From the NCBI GenBank assembly GCA_001579985.1, contig LRSR01013683.1:1-20807 (forward strand): a stretch of 20,807 nucleotides of DNA, given 5' to 3'. Under the pieces are notes generated by a model. That model had not been told where the DNA came from, ran no database searches, and saw nothing but the letters and a program-made list of their open reading frames with translations. The DNA comes from Hypsibius dujardini (lineage: Eukaryota; Tardigrada; Eutardigrada; Parachela; Hypsibiidae). Shown here one piece after another: positions 1 through 9,865 of this stretch. The number at the start of each line of letters is the position of its first letter. Position 1 is the first letter of the stretch. A program made the position numbers and the translations under genes.

Positions 1-179
1 TTACTGTCTACACCTTTAGGATGTAATGTACTTCCTCAGCTATTGCAACGTACATAGTCCCGCTATGTCTACAGAAACTACTACGTTCCATCTTGGTCTA
101 TTGATGACTCTATATTTGCTCCCTGTCCTAGGAGTAGGACTTCCGAATATGGAAGGTCTAGAACATTCTTTCTTTTGCT

Positions 180-265
180 ATCTAGTTGCCTACTTGATTG
201 ATTGACTGCTAGATTGATAGATTGATAGATTGATTAATTGATGGATTGATAAATTGATCGATTGA
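180..265. repeat. Degenerate (GATT)n microsatellite
   Basis: The stretch is built of GATT, GATA and AATT tetramers on the plus strand. It lies downstream of the donor of copy A exon 1, so it is probably intronic for that minus-strand gene. Positions 1-180 beside it show no exon I can support. Confidence 0.85.
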
Positions 266-425
266 TTGATTTACTGTTTGACGATCGTATCCGAATTACG
301 TTCTTCCTTTTACATTTTCTCCCATACTTGAATTCACAACCAACCACAACTTGGAAATTTAAGCAAAACACGATTCAACACAGAGCGGGAACTACTGCCA
401 CACGTGATGACTACATCAACCTTAC

Positions 426-1275
426 CTGGCTGAGCGCGAACCGTTGCCGATGTGTCCACCACTCCCGTCTGTGCGGTGTTGCCTTTCGTCTTTCGGACCC
501 GCTTGCGCTTCACTCGAGGCGCCGCATCCTCCCCTCCTTCTACTCCTGGCAGCATGTAATGGTCATCACCCTCACTTCCCGCATCACTACCACCATCATC
601 CCCATCTGCATCAGCCTCATCAGAGCAGTACACCGCCGCATCCCGATTCGTCCCTCCATCTGACGCCGATGCTGCTCCGGTTGCTCCCCAGGAAGTCACA
701 TTCTTATAGGGATGTATTTCCTGGTCGAATGTGAAGCGATCAGAGACTCCATCCTGGGCATTCCTGTTTCCGTTAACAGCAGCTGCTTCGTCGATTGATT
801 GATTGAGCGTGGGCCATTTCCCTCCGTTCTCCTCTTCCGTCTCCTCGCTGTCCGGAACGACCGCTCCGACATGCTCTAACAGCCGTATCAGGTCCTCAAT
901 CTGCCCGAGATGACTCTTCCCCAGAACTGTCTGGACGTAGGAGGCGGCCAACTTCTGCTGGCGAATAAAAACGGTGGGAATTAATCGGCTCTTTTGGCCA
1001 TTTTCAATCTTCTCCGGTCGCACTCGCACCGCCTTCACGATCGACGGCGTCTCACAACGCAGATCGAGTTGGTAGTAGAAGGCCAATTGAGAGGGACGAT
1101 CGAGGGCCTTGCGCCAGGCGTTGGGAGTGACTTCCGGATGGGGATCGACATAACTCATCAATTGATCGAAGGAAAGTCCGAGAGGAATGGCAGCAGTGCG
1201 AGGAAGTGCACTGGCAGTGGAGGAATTACGGAAGTTGGCTTGATTGCCGGCATTACTGACCCGTTGGCGTTTCAT
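426..1275 (-). CDS. Copy A of an unrecognised tandem gene family, first coding exon (partial)
   Basis: I do not recognise the family. The exon starts at ATG 1275-1273 (MKRQRV; the reading frame is open a little further upstream but has no ATG) and ends at a donor CCAG|GTAAGG at 426, giving 283 codons in phase 1. Residues about 30-145 form a block nearly identical to copy B, rich in charged and aliphatic residues (FDQLMSYVDPHPEV, then VRVRPEKIENGQKSRLIP). A low-complexity acidic Asp/Glu/Ser/Gly tract follows, then a basic stretch (RVKRKRVRKTKG) that looks like a nuclear localisation signal. The intron position and phase match copy B. No counterparts of copy B exons 2-4 are visible in positions 1-420, so the rest of the gene either lies outside the window or is missing. 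A nuclear, chromatin-type role is inferred from composition only. Confidence 0.75.
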
Positions 1276-1401
1276 TTTGCGACAATTCAAGGCGAAGATG
1301 CAAGGATTTTCAAGTTAAAAAACGCCAAAATTGCAGGATAAAATACCACAACAAACTTTTACTTTGTCCCACTTGGCGTTCCATAGCAAGCTGCATGTTG
1401 G

Positions 1402-1417
1402 TTAGCCGAATGGGCAA
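1402..1417. promoter_or_regulatory. Imperfect 16-bp dyad upstream of copy A
   Basis: TTAGCC-N4-GGGCAA lies about 130-140 bp upstream of the copy A ATG. It matches the spacing and core of dyads upstream of copy B (4503-4518) and the WDR82-like gene (9866-9881, 9906-9921). Part of the match to copy B may simply be duplicated flank. The binding factor is unknown. Confidence 0.35.
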
Positions 1418-1619
1418 ACGTATTGTCTATCAATTGATTGATTGAGTGATCAAGTTCACAGCTAAAAAACACTATTGTGCAACAGAAGACGCTTAATAGG
1501 ATTCCATTGGAACTGGCAAGCCGGATGGATCGACCAAAAGATCTTCATCCTCAGGAAAGGACCATGTGTCATGTGGTTTAGTCACCTAAAGAATTTAGTA
1601 CCCGGTAAGCATAATTTTT

Positions 1620-2481
1620 CTACTTCTTCCCCCACCGTTCCCGCTGCTTTCGCATCCAATCGTCCAGCTTGAAGCCCAACTCCCCGGCCAGAGAAGGCGG
1701 CATATTGCTGGGATCTCCGCCCCGCGTGGTTGATATGACGGTCCGGACATGAGCTAGAAAAATGAATGTTTAGGAAATATAACACATTAACATAAAACTT
1801 CAATTTCACCATTTTTTTAAACTTGAACATAACTACACTAGACTTGAAATATCTCGGTTAAAGTTAAATTTATTTCATTTTAATTTTGTTTAATTTAATT
1901 TGATTTGATTTAATTTGATTTTGTTTAATTTATTTGATTCTGATTTTGTTTAATTTAATTTAATTTATTTTGATTTTGTTTAATTTAATTTAATTTGACT
2001 GTTGACGAAGTAATTGAACGGTGAAACAGGAACTCTTCCAACTCACTTTCCAGTGCTGAAAATACCGCGGGGCCAAGAATCCGCTCGCAGAACTTCTTCG
2101 GCGACCGTTTCCCGTCCACCTCGGCGGATAAGATTTCCATCTCCTTGATGGACGCCAGTCGCCGTACTCCACCTTCCCCGCCTAGCACTCGCTGCATCAG
2201 GAACCACACGTAGCGGTTTACGCCCAGTTCCACAAAGTGCGCCACCAGTTCGAGGCAGCCATTGTCCACGTAGATGTTGGTGCCAGGGTGGAGCTCCACC
2301 TTGTCCGGGCCGGCCTCCTCAAAGTACCACGGCGAAGTGACGTCGAACATACTGGTGTAAGCGGGCGGTACCACGGCGGGGTTTTTCAGATGAAACTGCA
2401 GTCGGTCTAACGTGTTTTCCAAATACGAGCATCTGCCTGTGAAACAAAGTCTAGTCGTATCCTTGATGTCTATGTCTGTGC

Positions 2482-2516
<35 letters not shown>

Positions 2517-2517
2517 C

Positions 2518-2555
<38 letters not shown>

Positions 2556-3265
2556 TTGTGTATCTGTGTTTGTCTGTTTCGAAGGACAGACCGGGCAAAC
2601 AGTTCAGGCAGGACGTACCCCGTAAAGATACCAATGCCTCAGCTGTCGGCGGTTCTGGTCTCTGGCGCGTACTGCCGTCCTGACTGGCTCGGTCCAGACT
2701 GACTCGAGGTCCTATACAGACAGAACCATTACTCTTCCATAAGTAGTAGTATAAAGCTACTGAACTTTATGGGGCCTCACCTTTCGGTTTTTGCTGTCGT
2801 TTACGCTTGGATCTTCTGGTGGAACGATGATCGTCACTTCCAGCACAACTGCTGCTCGCATCGTCCGGCAAGTACTCTGCGTCCCCTTCCGGTTCGGGCC
2901 GTTGACTCACTGAAATGGAAATACAAAACTCTTCTTTACAAGCACTCGAGACTCCACTTCAGTAAAGCAAAAACTGCTAGCTAGGCAGATGGACAGAGAC
3001 AGGCAGGCAGATAGACAGATGGACGGTCAAGCCATACAGACTGACTCACAGAAAGACGGACAGGCAAATAGTCACGCCAACAGAGAAAGGGGCGGGTAAG
3101 CAGGCAGACAGACACACAGACACACAGACAAACAGACAGGCACACAAACAAGCAGACAGACACATAAACAGACACACAAACACATACAGACACACACACA
3201 CGCAGACACACAGACACAGACAGGCACACAGACAGAAAGACAGACAAACAGACAAACAGGCACAA

Positions 3266-3298
<33 letters not shown>

Positions 3299-4371
3299 AA
3301 CAGAAACACAGACAGACATATTGCAAGGCGCTGTCAATACATCTATCACAGTACCGTACCTGGCAGAGTCCGAATTCGATGAACGGACTGCTCTTCGGGC
3401 GCGGTCACTAACGCCTCATGTTGCTTCGTACGCGATTGAGAAGACTCCGGACTGCTGAAGAACACCGGCTTCACTACTTTCGCATTCTTTCCTCGTTTCC
3501 GTTTCGTCGTCTTCGTCGCCGCCGTACTCGCCACGGAACCATCCTCACCATCAGCATCGGAATCGCTTCTCTTGTCACTGTCACCATGTCCCATTCCATT
3601 CACATCCCCGTCACTACCATCCCCATTCTGAGAATGATCAGGCGTCGTTTCCCGTTCCCGTTCCGATCCCCTTGAGTTAAACGTTCCCGCCTGAGATCCG
3701 TTGGTCGTTAGTCCATTCGGCACTCCCAGTGCTGCCACATCCTCATCAGTGTCGTTGCTATCTGTGTGCAGAACCTGGCGGAAGAGATTCGACACTCCAA
3801 TGCCGTTTTCGGTGCCTTCACTGGACGATTCAGCGGCTAGCTCGATTGATTGATTGATGCCTTCACTGGACGATTCAGCGGCTTGATCGATTGATTGATT
3901 GATTGGCGCCCAGTTCTCCCCGTTCTCCTCTTCCGTCTCCTCGCTGTCCGGAACGATCGCTCCGACATGCTCTAACAGCCGTATCAGATCCTCAATCTGC
4001 CCGAGATGACTCTTCCCCAGAACTGTCTGGACGTAGGAGGCGGCCAACTTCTGCTGGCGAATAAAAACGGTGGGAATTAATCGGCTCTTTTGACCATTTT
4101 CAATCTTCTCCGGTCGCACTCGCACCGCCTTCACGATCGACGGTGTCTCACAGCGCAGATCGAGTTGGTAGTAGAAGGCCATTTGAAAGGGACGATCGAG
4201 GGCCTTGCGCCAGGCGTTGGGAGTGACTTCCGGATGGGGATCGACATAACTCATCAATTGATCGAAGGAAAATCCTGGAACTGTGCTGTGAGGGAGGCCA
4301 TTCCCGTTGGTGGTAGAAAAACTGCGAAAGGCGGTTTGATTACCGACATTGTCGACCCGTTGGCGTTTCAT
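1620..4371 (-). CDS. Copy B of the unrecognised tandem gene family; complete four-exon model, 554 aa
   Basis: The exons, in transcription order, are 4371-3360, 2909-2781, 2436-2047 and 1753-1620 (stop TAG 1622-1620). All junctions are GT-AG, all are phase 1, and the total is exactly 555 codons including the stop. Exon 1 carries the conserved block (about residues 33-150), a tandem 15-residue repeat containing INQSI(D/E), and a long Ser/Asp/Glu/Gly-rich acidic region with a basic TKRKRGKNAK motif. Exon 2 is a charged linker ending in RRSKRKRQQKPK, a likely bipartite nuclear localisation signal. Exons 3-4 encode a globular C-terminal region of about 170 residues with an alternating hydrophobic pattern (VELHPGTNIYV, then NRYVWFLMQRVL). 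That pattern loosely resembles a BEN-type DNA-binding domain; I hold this weakly. The ATG is aligned with that of copy A. A nuclear regulatory protein is inferred; no enzyme motif is visible. Confidence 0.8.
1859..1998. repeat. TTTAATTTAATTTGATT-type A+T-rich array
   Basis: Repeated 5-bp TTTAA/TTTGA words fill most of the last intron of copy B, between exons 3 and 4. It belongs to the same repeat class as the array in the MMP intron near 13.9-14.1 kb. Confidence 0.85.
2471..2579. repeat. (CTGT)n microsatellite in copy B intron 2
   Basis: Nearly pure CTGT tetramers on the plus strand lie inside the intron between exons 2 and 3. The transcript therefore carries ACAG repeats just downstream of exon 2. 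Confidence 0.9.
2984..3335. repeat. Long degenerate (CAGA)n microsatellite in copy B intron 1
   Basis: About 350 bp of CAGA, CACA and CAAA tetramers lie on the plus strand. The gene is on the minus strand, so the transcript reads TCTG. The cysteine/valine/leucine/serine-rich frames across it are artefacts of the repeat. Confidence 0.9.
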
Positions 4372-4472
4372 CTGCCCGTTTTGGAGGCAACAAAAGCAAG
4401 GAAAACAATTCAAACGAAGTTTAAAATAAAAAACGATCGCGGAGGATTCTGAAAAAGCACAACAAAGCCTGG

Positions 4473-4480
4473 TGACGTCA
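4473..4480. promoter_or_regulatory. Perfect CRE octamer TGACGTCA
   Basis: The full palindromic CREB/ATF site lies about 100 bp upstream of the copy B ATG and close to the 4503-4518 dyad. I see no counterpart upstream of copy A, so the two promoters may be regulated differently. An octamer can occur by chance. Confidence 0.4.
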
Positions 4481-4502
4481 CTGGTGTGTTGGGTAATTGT
4501 GG

Positions 4503-4518
4503 TGAGCCAGATGGGCCA
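4503..4518. promoter_or_regulatory. 16-bp dyad upstream of copy B
   Basis: TGAGCC-AGAT-GGGCCA lies about 130-145 bp upstream of the copy B ATG. It differs by one base in the right arm from the perfect dyad at 9906-9921. A binding site for a dimeric factor is inferred. Confidence 0.4.
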
Positions 4519-5690
4519 AATTGGCGCTATTCCTTGAATGAAGGAACCAACCCGGGAGATAGTATTGAGTACTACAGCTATACCGTTAAAAATATTTACA
4601 CATGTCGTTCATGAATAAGAATATTCTTTTTGTCGATGACTGTCACAGGCGAAAATGAATGAGAGACGTGGAAAAATTTCCGGCCATTTCTCGCCTTCGG
4701 TTTGCATTGTTTTCTCGGTGTGAGCAAGTCAGAGAGAATATCTCGCACGTCAAAAGTTCGCAGACACATATATCGGCATCTTTGCCTTCGGGCGGTGCCG
4801 AGGCCCCCATAATACCTGCAAAAAAGATCCATTTACCTTCTTCTTCATGTGCATAGCTGATATTTGGGCGGTTCTGCTATAAATTTTCTAAGTGTTTTAT
4901 ATGGGGAAAATGTGGTCAAATCGACGTCGCGAGGAATGATTCGAGCTTGGGTATCATGTGGACAACGAGCTCGAAACCCACGCCCCACTATCTTATTCTT
5001 TTCGTCTGAATGAATTGGAGAATGAGAAATTCGTTTCTCAATAAGAGTTTTTACCCTCTCAAGCATAGAACAGATCCAATTCGATTGTCGAATAAGTTCC
5101 AGAAGCCTGCAGCGCCATCTGTCAGAGAGCAATCACAGGACTGTCCACCTACTCTGTTGTCAATGCCTGTGTCTGTGTCTGTGTCTGTGTCTGTGTCTGT
5201 GTCTGTGTCTGTGTCTGTGTCTGTGTCTGTGTCTGAGTTTGTATATGTGTTTGTGCCTGTGCCTGTGCCTACTTGTGAATGTTATAGAACCGTGAGGGAT
5301 CTCAGACTGTTATATGTTCGACTGCAATATAAATTAAATATTGCAGATATGCCACGTATAGTGCATGTTAGCATTCATGAACTATTCCAGGCATCCCCGG
5401 TTGTGAGATTAGCTGACGTACGCATTCCCGTGTCATAGATCCCTGTGTCTACAAAGAGAGCAAAACGACGTCTACGACGTTTGTATAATGTATTACTTTA
5501 TCATCGATCGGTGAAAATGTCGGTTTTTCAGCATGACAATCTATCTTCCTTAGCTTTCTGTGTATTTCTATTTGCTTACGCGTAATCTAACCTGCAAACT
5601 CATCGCAGGAGCCCAGGCCTATAGATACATTGGAACGAATCTGCAGTGCTTGTACCCGGGGTCTTCAGCTGATAGAGGCACAAAAGCAGT
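4519..5690. other. Spacer between copy B and the first reductase gene
   Basis: I see no gene with convincing exons here. The stretch holds a hexanucleotide repeat (5167-5235) and a short perfect hairpin TGAGAAA-TTCG-TTTCTCA near 5025-5042. The short open frames lack recognisable motifs or splice partners. Confidence 0.6.
5167..5235. repeat. (GTGTCT)n hexanucleotide microsatellite
   Basis: About eleven copies of a TGTGTC-type hexamer lie in the spacer. The apparent (Val-Ser)n protein is an artefact. The complementary hexamer occurs in the first reductase gene at 6296-6377. Confidence 0.9.
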
Positions 5691-5691
5691 T

Positions 5692-5700
5692 TATATAAAA
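5692..5700 (+). promoter_or_regulatory. TATA box of the first reductase gene
   Basis: TATATAAAA followed by GCGCG lies 117 bp upstream of the ATG at 5809. The second reductase gene has TATAAAGCG 119 bp upstream of its ATG. The matched spacing suggests a duplicated core promoter. Confidence 0.6.
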
Positions 5701-5808
5701 GCGCGATTCTGCTCTGGTGAACTTCATCTGCTAATCAAAATTCCTCGTTTGCTTTCCTCGTTTTGCTTTTTACTGCTTATTTTCAGTCCGGTAAGAATTG
5801 CCTTAAAC

Positions 5809-7089
5809 ATGGTCAGTTTGCAAGGACGAATTGCTTTGGTGACGGGAGCTTCGGCGGGAATTGGATTGGCTATTGCGAAAACACTGGCGCAGAAGGGAGT
5901 CACAGTCATTGCCTGTGCTCGGAACACTGACACCCTTTTGGTAGGGACATCAACCTAGCTAAAGACAAATCGGCGTGCTTGTTCTGAATTTTGTTCTTTC
6001 TTTTATATAGGCTCTTAACAGGGATGGTGAGATCCCGAAAGGAACGAAAATTCATGTCATTAAAACCGATCTGACAAAAGAGCAGGAAGTGCTGGCACTG
6101 TACAAGGAAATCGCCGCACAACACGGGAAACTGGACATCCTCATCAACAATGCCGGTATGGGCGGGAAAGGCACCTTACTGGACGGGGACTTTGAGGAGT
6201 GGAAGAACCTGGTCGATGTACGTGTCTCATAAAAGGCGATAGTGAATCAGCCACTGGCACCGAGATACCGACAGTTGGCATAGCCAGAGACGTAAACACA
6301 GACACAGACACAGACACAGACACAGACACAGACACAGACACAGACACAGACACAGACACAGACACAGACACAGACAAACACAGGCATAGATATAGACATA
6401 GACACCGACACAGACAGGCACATTCCTTTGAACCATATGCTACACAGACTTCTCAGTGAGATAATCGAACCTTGGTTTCGCCTAACAGCTTAACATTTTG
6501 GCGCTAACCCTTAGCACCCGAGAGGCAGTTAAGCTAATCGACGGAAAGTCCACCAACGGGCATATCATCAATGTTAACAGGTACCGAATTGTCTGCAACT
6601 GCGAGCTGACACCTATCTGACGTCTTAACGCTTTGAGGATAAATATGATCTGTACCTTTGCAGCATTGTCGGACATCGTGTACCAAATATGCCGTCAGCC
6701 CATTTTTACACCGGCACTAAACACATGGTCACCGCCCTCACCGAGGGACTCCGCAAAACTCTCCAGTCCAAGAACATCCGAGTAACGGTAAGTAAGGCCT
6801 TGCTAATCCGTTTTTAAACGAACAATATACCACATAATTGTGCACTTGATTGATTGATTTTATCATGTGATTTTAGAGCGTGAGTCCAGGCGCAGTGGAA
6901 ACCGAGTTCGCTGAGCGAGCTCTCGGTAAAGACCCCGAAGCCAGCGCGATGGTTAAGGCCTACTTTGCCAAGGCCAAAGCCTTGGAGGCCCAAGACATTG
7001 CCGATGCCGTGGTATATGCTCTGTCCGTTCCCGCGCATGTCAACATCGATGAACTGACCATCACACCCACGCAGCAAGTCACTCTCTAA
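5809..7089 (+). CDS. Short-chain dehydrogenase/reductase, DHRS11/farnesol-dehydrogenase-like, copy 1 (five exons, 255 aa)
   Basis: The exons are 5809-5940, 6011-6217, 6489-6580, 6664-6787 and 6877-7089, all GT-AG and in frame. It is a classical SDR that oxidises or reduces small alcohols or carbonyls. Visible motifs are the Rossmann glycine motif TGASAGIG (residues 12-19), CARN after the second strand (an Arg there favours NADP(H)), NNAG (90-93), Asn115, and the catalytic Ser144, Tyr159 and Lys163 (YTGTK). The Ser-Tyr spacing of 15 and the C-terminal HVNIDELTITPTQQV segment resemble DHRS11 and insect farnesol dehydrogenases. No signal peptide or membrane segment is seen, so it is probably cytosolic. 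A tandem paralogue follows at 8117 with the same intron positions. The substrate cannot be read from sequence. Confidence 0.93.
6296..6377. repeat. (GACACA)n hexanucleotide microsatellite in reductase 1 intron 2
   Basis: About thirteen copies of ACACAG lie in the intron between exons 2 and 3, with a degenerate tail to about 6420. Confidence 0.9.
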
Positions 7090-7244
7090 TCAACGATTTG
7101 ATATCCAAAGAAATAATCTTTTATTTTTATTGCCTCGATGTTATAGAATTGCCTTATATGCATTTTAACCTTAAATTTTGACCCATTTCCCGAGCTGTTG
7201 TGTATCCGCTTATAATGTGTATCCGCACATGACAGGTCGACCGG

Positions 7245-7530
7245 CATCCAAACAGACATTACAGTCACCCAGGCAGACAGACATGGCATACACTTAAGGA
7301 GAGACATAGACTCACAGGAAAGCACACAGGCACTACAAAGATGCATAGACAGACATTGCTTGCAGGCAGACAACCAAACAGACATTACAGACACCCAGGC
7401 AGACAGACATGGCATACACTTAAGGAGAGACATAGACTCACGGGAAAGGACACAGGCACTACAACTATGCATAGACAGATACTGCCTGCAGACAAATATC
7501 CAAACAAAGATTAGACACCCAGGCAGAAGA
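7245..7530. repeat. 126-bp tandem repeat, about 2.3 copies
   Basis: The word AAACAGACATT recurs at 7250 and 7376, and a diverged form appears at 7502, giving a period of exactly 126 bp. The units contain CAGACA motifs and share a long segment around GGCATACACTTAAGG. The array lies between the two reductase genes; the open frame through it is repeat-driven. Confidence 0.85.
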
Positions 7531-7778
7531 AACTCCTCGTATTGGCACGTCTGTACAGGCACACGGCGTGCGAAGACAAACAGATTGACATTAATACAGA
7601 CATGAAACACAACGACGTGGAGTCTCAGACACGGTCAAACATCCTACGGAAATTACACATAGACATTGTGGATGACACAGCGGCAGAGTGACTGCGCGTT
7701 TAGAAAAGCCAACCTTGAAAAGAAATTACCTGACGGCGGTTCAGAGTACGCGGTGTACAACTGCAACGCACGATCAGT

Positions 7779-7901
7779 AGAGTTTTCGCAAACGGTATAT
7801 CTCACGGTATAGCCGTACAGTATAGAAAAATGAACTGGGGTCAGAGAGAGTTTTCTATACTGTACCGCTATACCATGAGATATTCCGTTTGCGAAAACTC
7901 T
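7779..7901. repeat. Long inverted repeat (51-bp arms, 21-nt loop)
   Basis: Arms 7779-7829 and 7851-7901 are reverse complements with three mismatches in 51 by my alignment. The arms begin AGAGTTTTCGCAAACGG. The structure ends about 215 bp upstream of the second reductase ATG and about 100 bp upstream of its TATA box. It could be a small foldback/MITE element or a transcribed hairpin; no coding signal is present. Confidence 0.85.
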
Positions 7902-7997
7902 CTAGTATGAGACATTCGTACTGTAATACAAATTGGCCTGAAATTTTGCCAATTCATCGAATTTGTTCGGAGATGCTAAGGCGCTTCGTACTTTCCT

Positions 7998-8004
7998 TAT
8001 AAAG
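7998..8004 (+). promoter_or_regulatory. TATA box of the second reductase gene
   Basis: TATAAAG followed by CG lies 119 bp upstream of the ATG at 8117, matching the geometry of the first copy. Confidence 0.6.
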
Positions 8005-8116
8005 CGTCACACCAGCATTGTTGGATCGGTTGATTCCCCTCATAGTTTCTTATTATTCGGCTGCAATATTGATTATATTCCTGTGGGTTTTTTTCAGCAA
8101 AATAAATTAAGGCAGC

Positions 8117-8339
8117 ATGGCGGATTTGACAGGACGTGTTGTGCTGGTAACCGGAGCCTCGTCAGGAATCGGACTTGCCGCAGCGGAAGCGTTGGCTCAG
8201 CGGGGCTTGAAAGTGATTGCCTGTGCCCGTAACATCCAGAAAATTCAGGTGAATATCTGTTTGCCTTTGGGCAATATTTACACGGTTGATTGTTCCTCGG
8301 CCTGTATGGGCAATGGGGGCTACCTATGTTCCTTCGCAA

Positions 8340-8379
<40 letters not shown>

Positions 8380-9392
8380 GATCGATCTGTTTGTCTGTCT
8401 GTTTGTCTGTTTGTCTATCTCTGTCTGTCTCTGTCTCTGTCTCTGTCTGGGTATCCATGTGCCTGCAGATTGTCTGTCTATGACATATCTGGCTAAGTCG
8501 ATACGTCTGTCCAAGTATCTGTCTTTGTAATACATGTTTGTCCAAATGCCTGTCTGTAAGATCTGTCTGTGTCTCTGCTCAAATGTCTATCTTTGCAACA
8601 TCTGTCGATGAGGTTGTCTAATTAAACGTCTGTCTGTGTAATATCTGCCCAAACGTTTGTCTGTGCACCTGTATATTGTCTGTCTTTCTGTGTTTGTCTG
8701 CAAGCCTATGTGTGTAATGTTGCCTGGATGTCTGTAGGGTCTGTCTGCCTTATCACTGCCTGCCTCTTAGGTGGTGACAGTTCTGAATGTCTTCATCAGT
8801 TGTCTTCTTTTTCTTTAGGATGCCAACAAAAACCTGGCCTCGAATTCGATCCATGCCGTCAAGACAGATATGACCAGTGAGCAGGAAGTTCTGGCCCTCT
8901 TCAAGGAAATCAACGACAAATACGGCAGGCTGGACATTCTCATCAACAACGCCGGAATGGGCGGCACAGACACCCTCCTGGAAGGGAATTTTGCGGGCTG
9001 GAAAGCGATGACCGATGTAAATCTGCCTTAATAGCGCTTTCTCTGGACACATGTGTCTGTCTGTAACCGATATTTCACTTTGTCTGTTTTATTTCAGCTC
9101 AACGTTCTTGCCTTGACCCTTGCCGCTCGGGAAGCTGTTAAGCTGATTGAAGCCGGGAAATCTCAGTATGGACACATTATCAACATTAACAGGTAAGACA
9201 GTGACTTTTATGAATTGTCAAAATCAGGATTAATCTCATTTCGGCTTACATTTTTCTTCAGTGTTGTCGGCCATAAGGTGACCACAGGCACGGCGGGCCA
9301 TTTCTATTCTGCCACCAAGCATATGGTCACCGCCTTGACCGAAGGTCTGCGCAAATCCGCTCAGCCCAAGAATATCCGTGTTACAGTAAGTT

Positions 9393-9427
<35 letters not shown>

Positions 9428-9763
9428 TGTCTGTCTGTCGTCTGTCTGTCTTGATGTTTGTCTGTCTTGTCTGTCTCTGTTTGGATGTCTGGATGTCTGG
9501 ATGTCTGGATGTCTCTCTGTCTGTATCTGTCTAAAGATACGTTAAACTTGTGTTCCCTTTTGCAGAGCATTAGCCCCGGCGTCGTTCAAACCGATTTTTT
9601 TGAGCGCGCCTTCGGGAAGAATGTCGGGGAGAGCATCTTCAGTGCCTATAAATGCCTGGAACCGCGAGACATTGCCGACGCCATCATCTACGTCCTCGGC
9701 GTGCCGGCTCACGTCAATATCGACGAACTGACCATCACCCCACTCAAGCAGCATGCGCTTTAA
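8117..9763 (+). CDS. Short-chain dehydrogenase/reductase, DHRS11/farnesol-dehydrogenase-like, copy 2 (five exons, 248 aa)
   Basis: The exons are 8117-8248, 8819-9016, 9098-9192, 9262-9385 and 9566-9763, with the same intron positions and phases as copy 1. Visible motifs are TGASSGIG (12-19), CARN, NNAG (87-90), Asn112, and catalytic Ser142, Tyr157 and Lys161 (YSATK). It keeps every catalytic residue, so it looks functional. It differs most from copy 1 in exon 2 after the CARN motif and in the substrate-loop part of exon 5, where it is about five residues shorter (FERAFGKNVGES against ERALGKDPEASAM). That is where SDR substrate choice is usually set, so divergence of substrate is plausible but inferred. 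Intron 1 is enlarged to 570 bp by CTGT repeats. Confidence 0.93.
8340..8745. repeat. (CTGT)n microsatellite filling reductase 2 intron 1
   Basis: About 40 bp of pure CTGT is followed by a long degenerate CTGT/TTGT/CTCT tail to about 8745. It accounts for most of the size difference from the 70-bp intron 1 of copy 1. Confidence 0.9.
9392..9535. repeat. (CTGT)n and GGATGTCT repeat in reductase 2 intron 4
   Basis: CTGT tetramers start a few bases after the exon 4 donor and run into a short (TGTCTGGA)n block near 9480-9510. Confidence 0.9.
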
Positions 9764-9865
9764 ATACTTTAGATTACCTTCAACGCCGTTTTTTCATTCC
9801 AATACTCTCTGTTCAATGTGCAAACGAAACAGACCAAATACAAGTAGCTTAGTAATTATGTATGG

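Noticed and set aside
262-734. Plus-strand frames of 133 and 96 codons
   Set aside because: They are antisense shadows of the acidic and His-rich complement of copy A exon 1.
2981-3349. Cys/Val/Leu/Ser-rich open frames of 84-122 codons on the minus strand
   Set aside because: They are translations of (TCTG)n repeats inside a well-supported intron of copy B.
4596-5132. Frames of 78 and 95 codons upstream of copy B
   Set aside because: No recognisable domain, no convincing splice sites, and overlapping frames on the other strand of similar length.
5010-5438. 142-codon frame with a (Val-Ser)n segment
   Set aside because: The core is a hexanucleotide microsatellite, and the flanks show no motif or splice partner.
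6144-6459. (Ser-Val)n and (Asp-Thr)n frames on both strands
   Set aside because: They are artefacts of the GACACA repeat in reductase 1 intron 2 and overlap its exon 2.
7086-7610. 174-codon minus-strand frame with an internal repeat
   Set aside because: It is explained by the 126-bp tandem repeat, whose length is a multiple of three.
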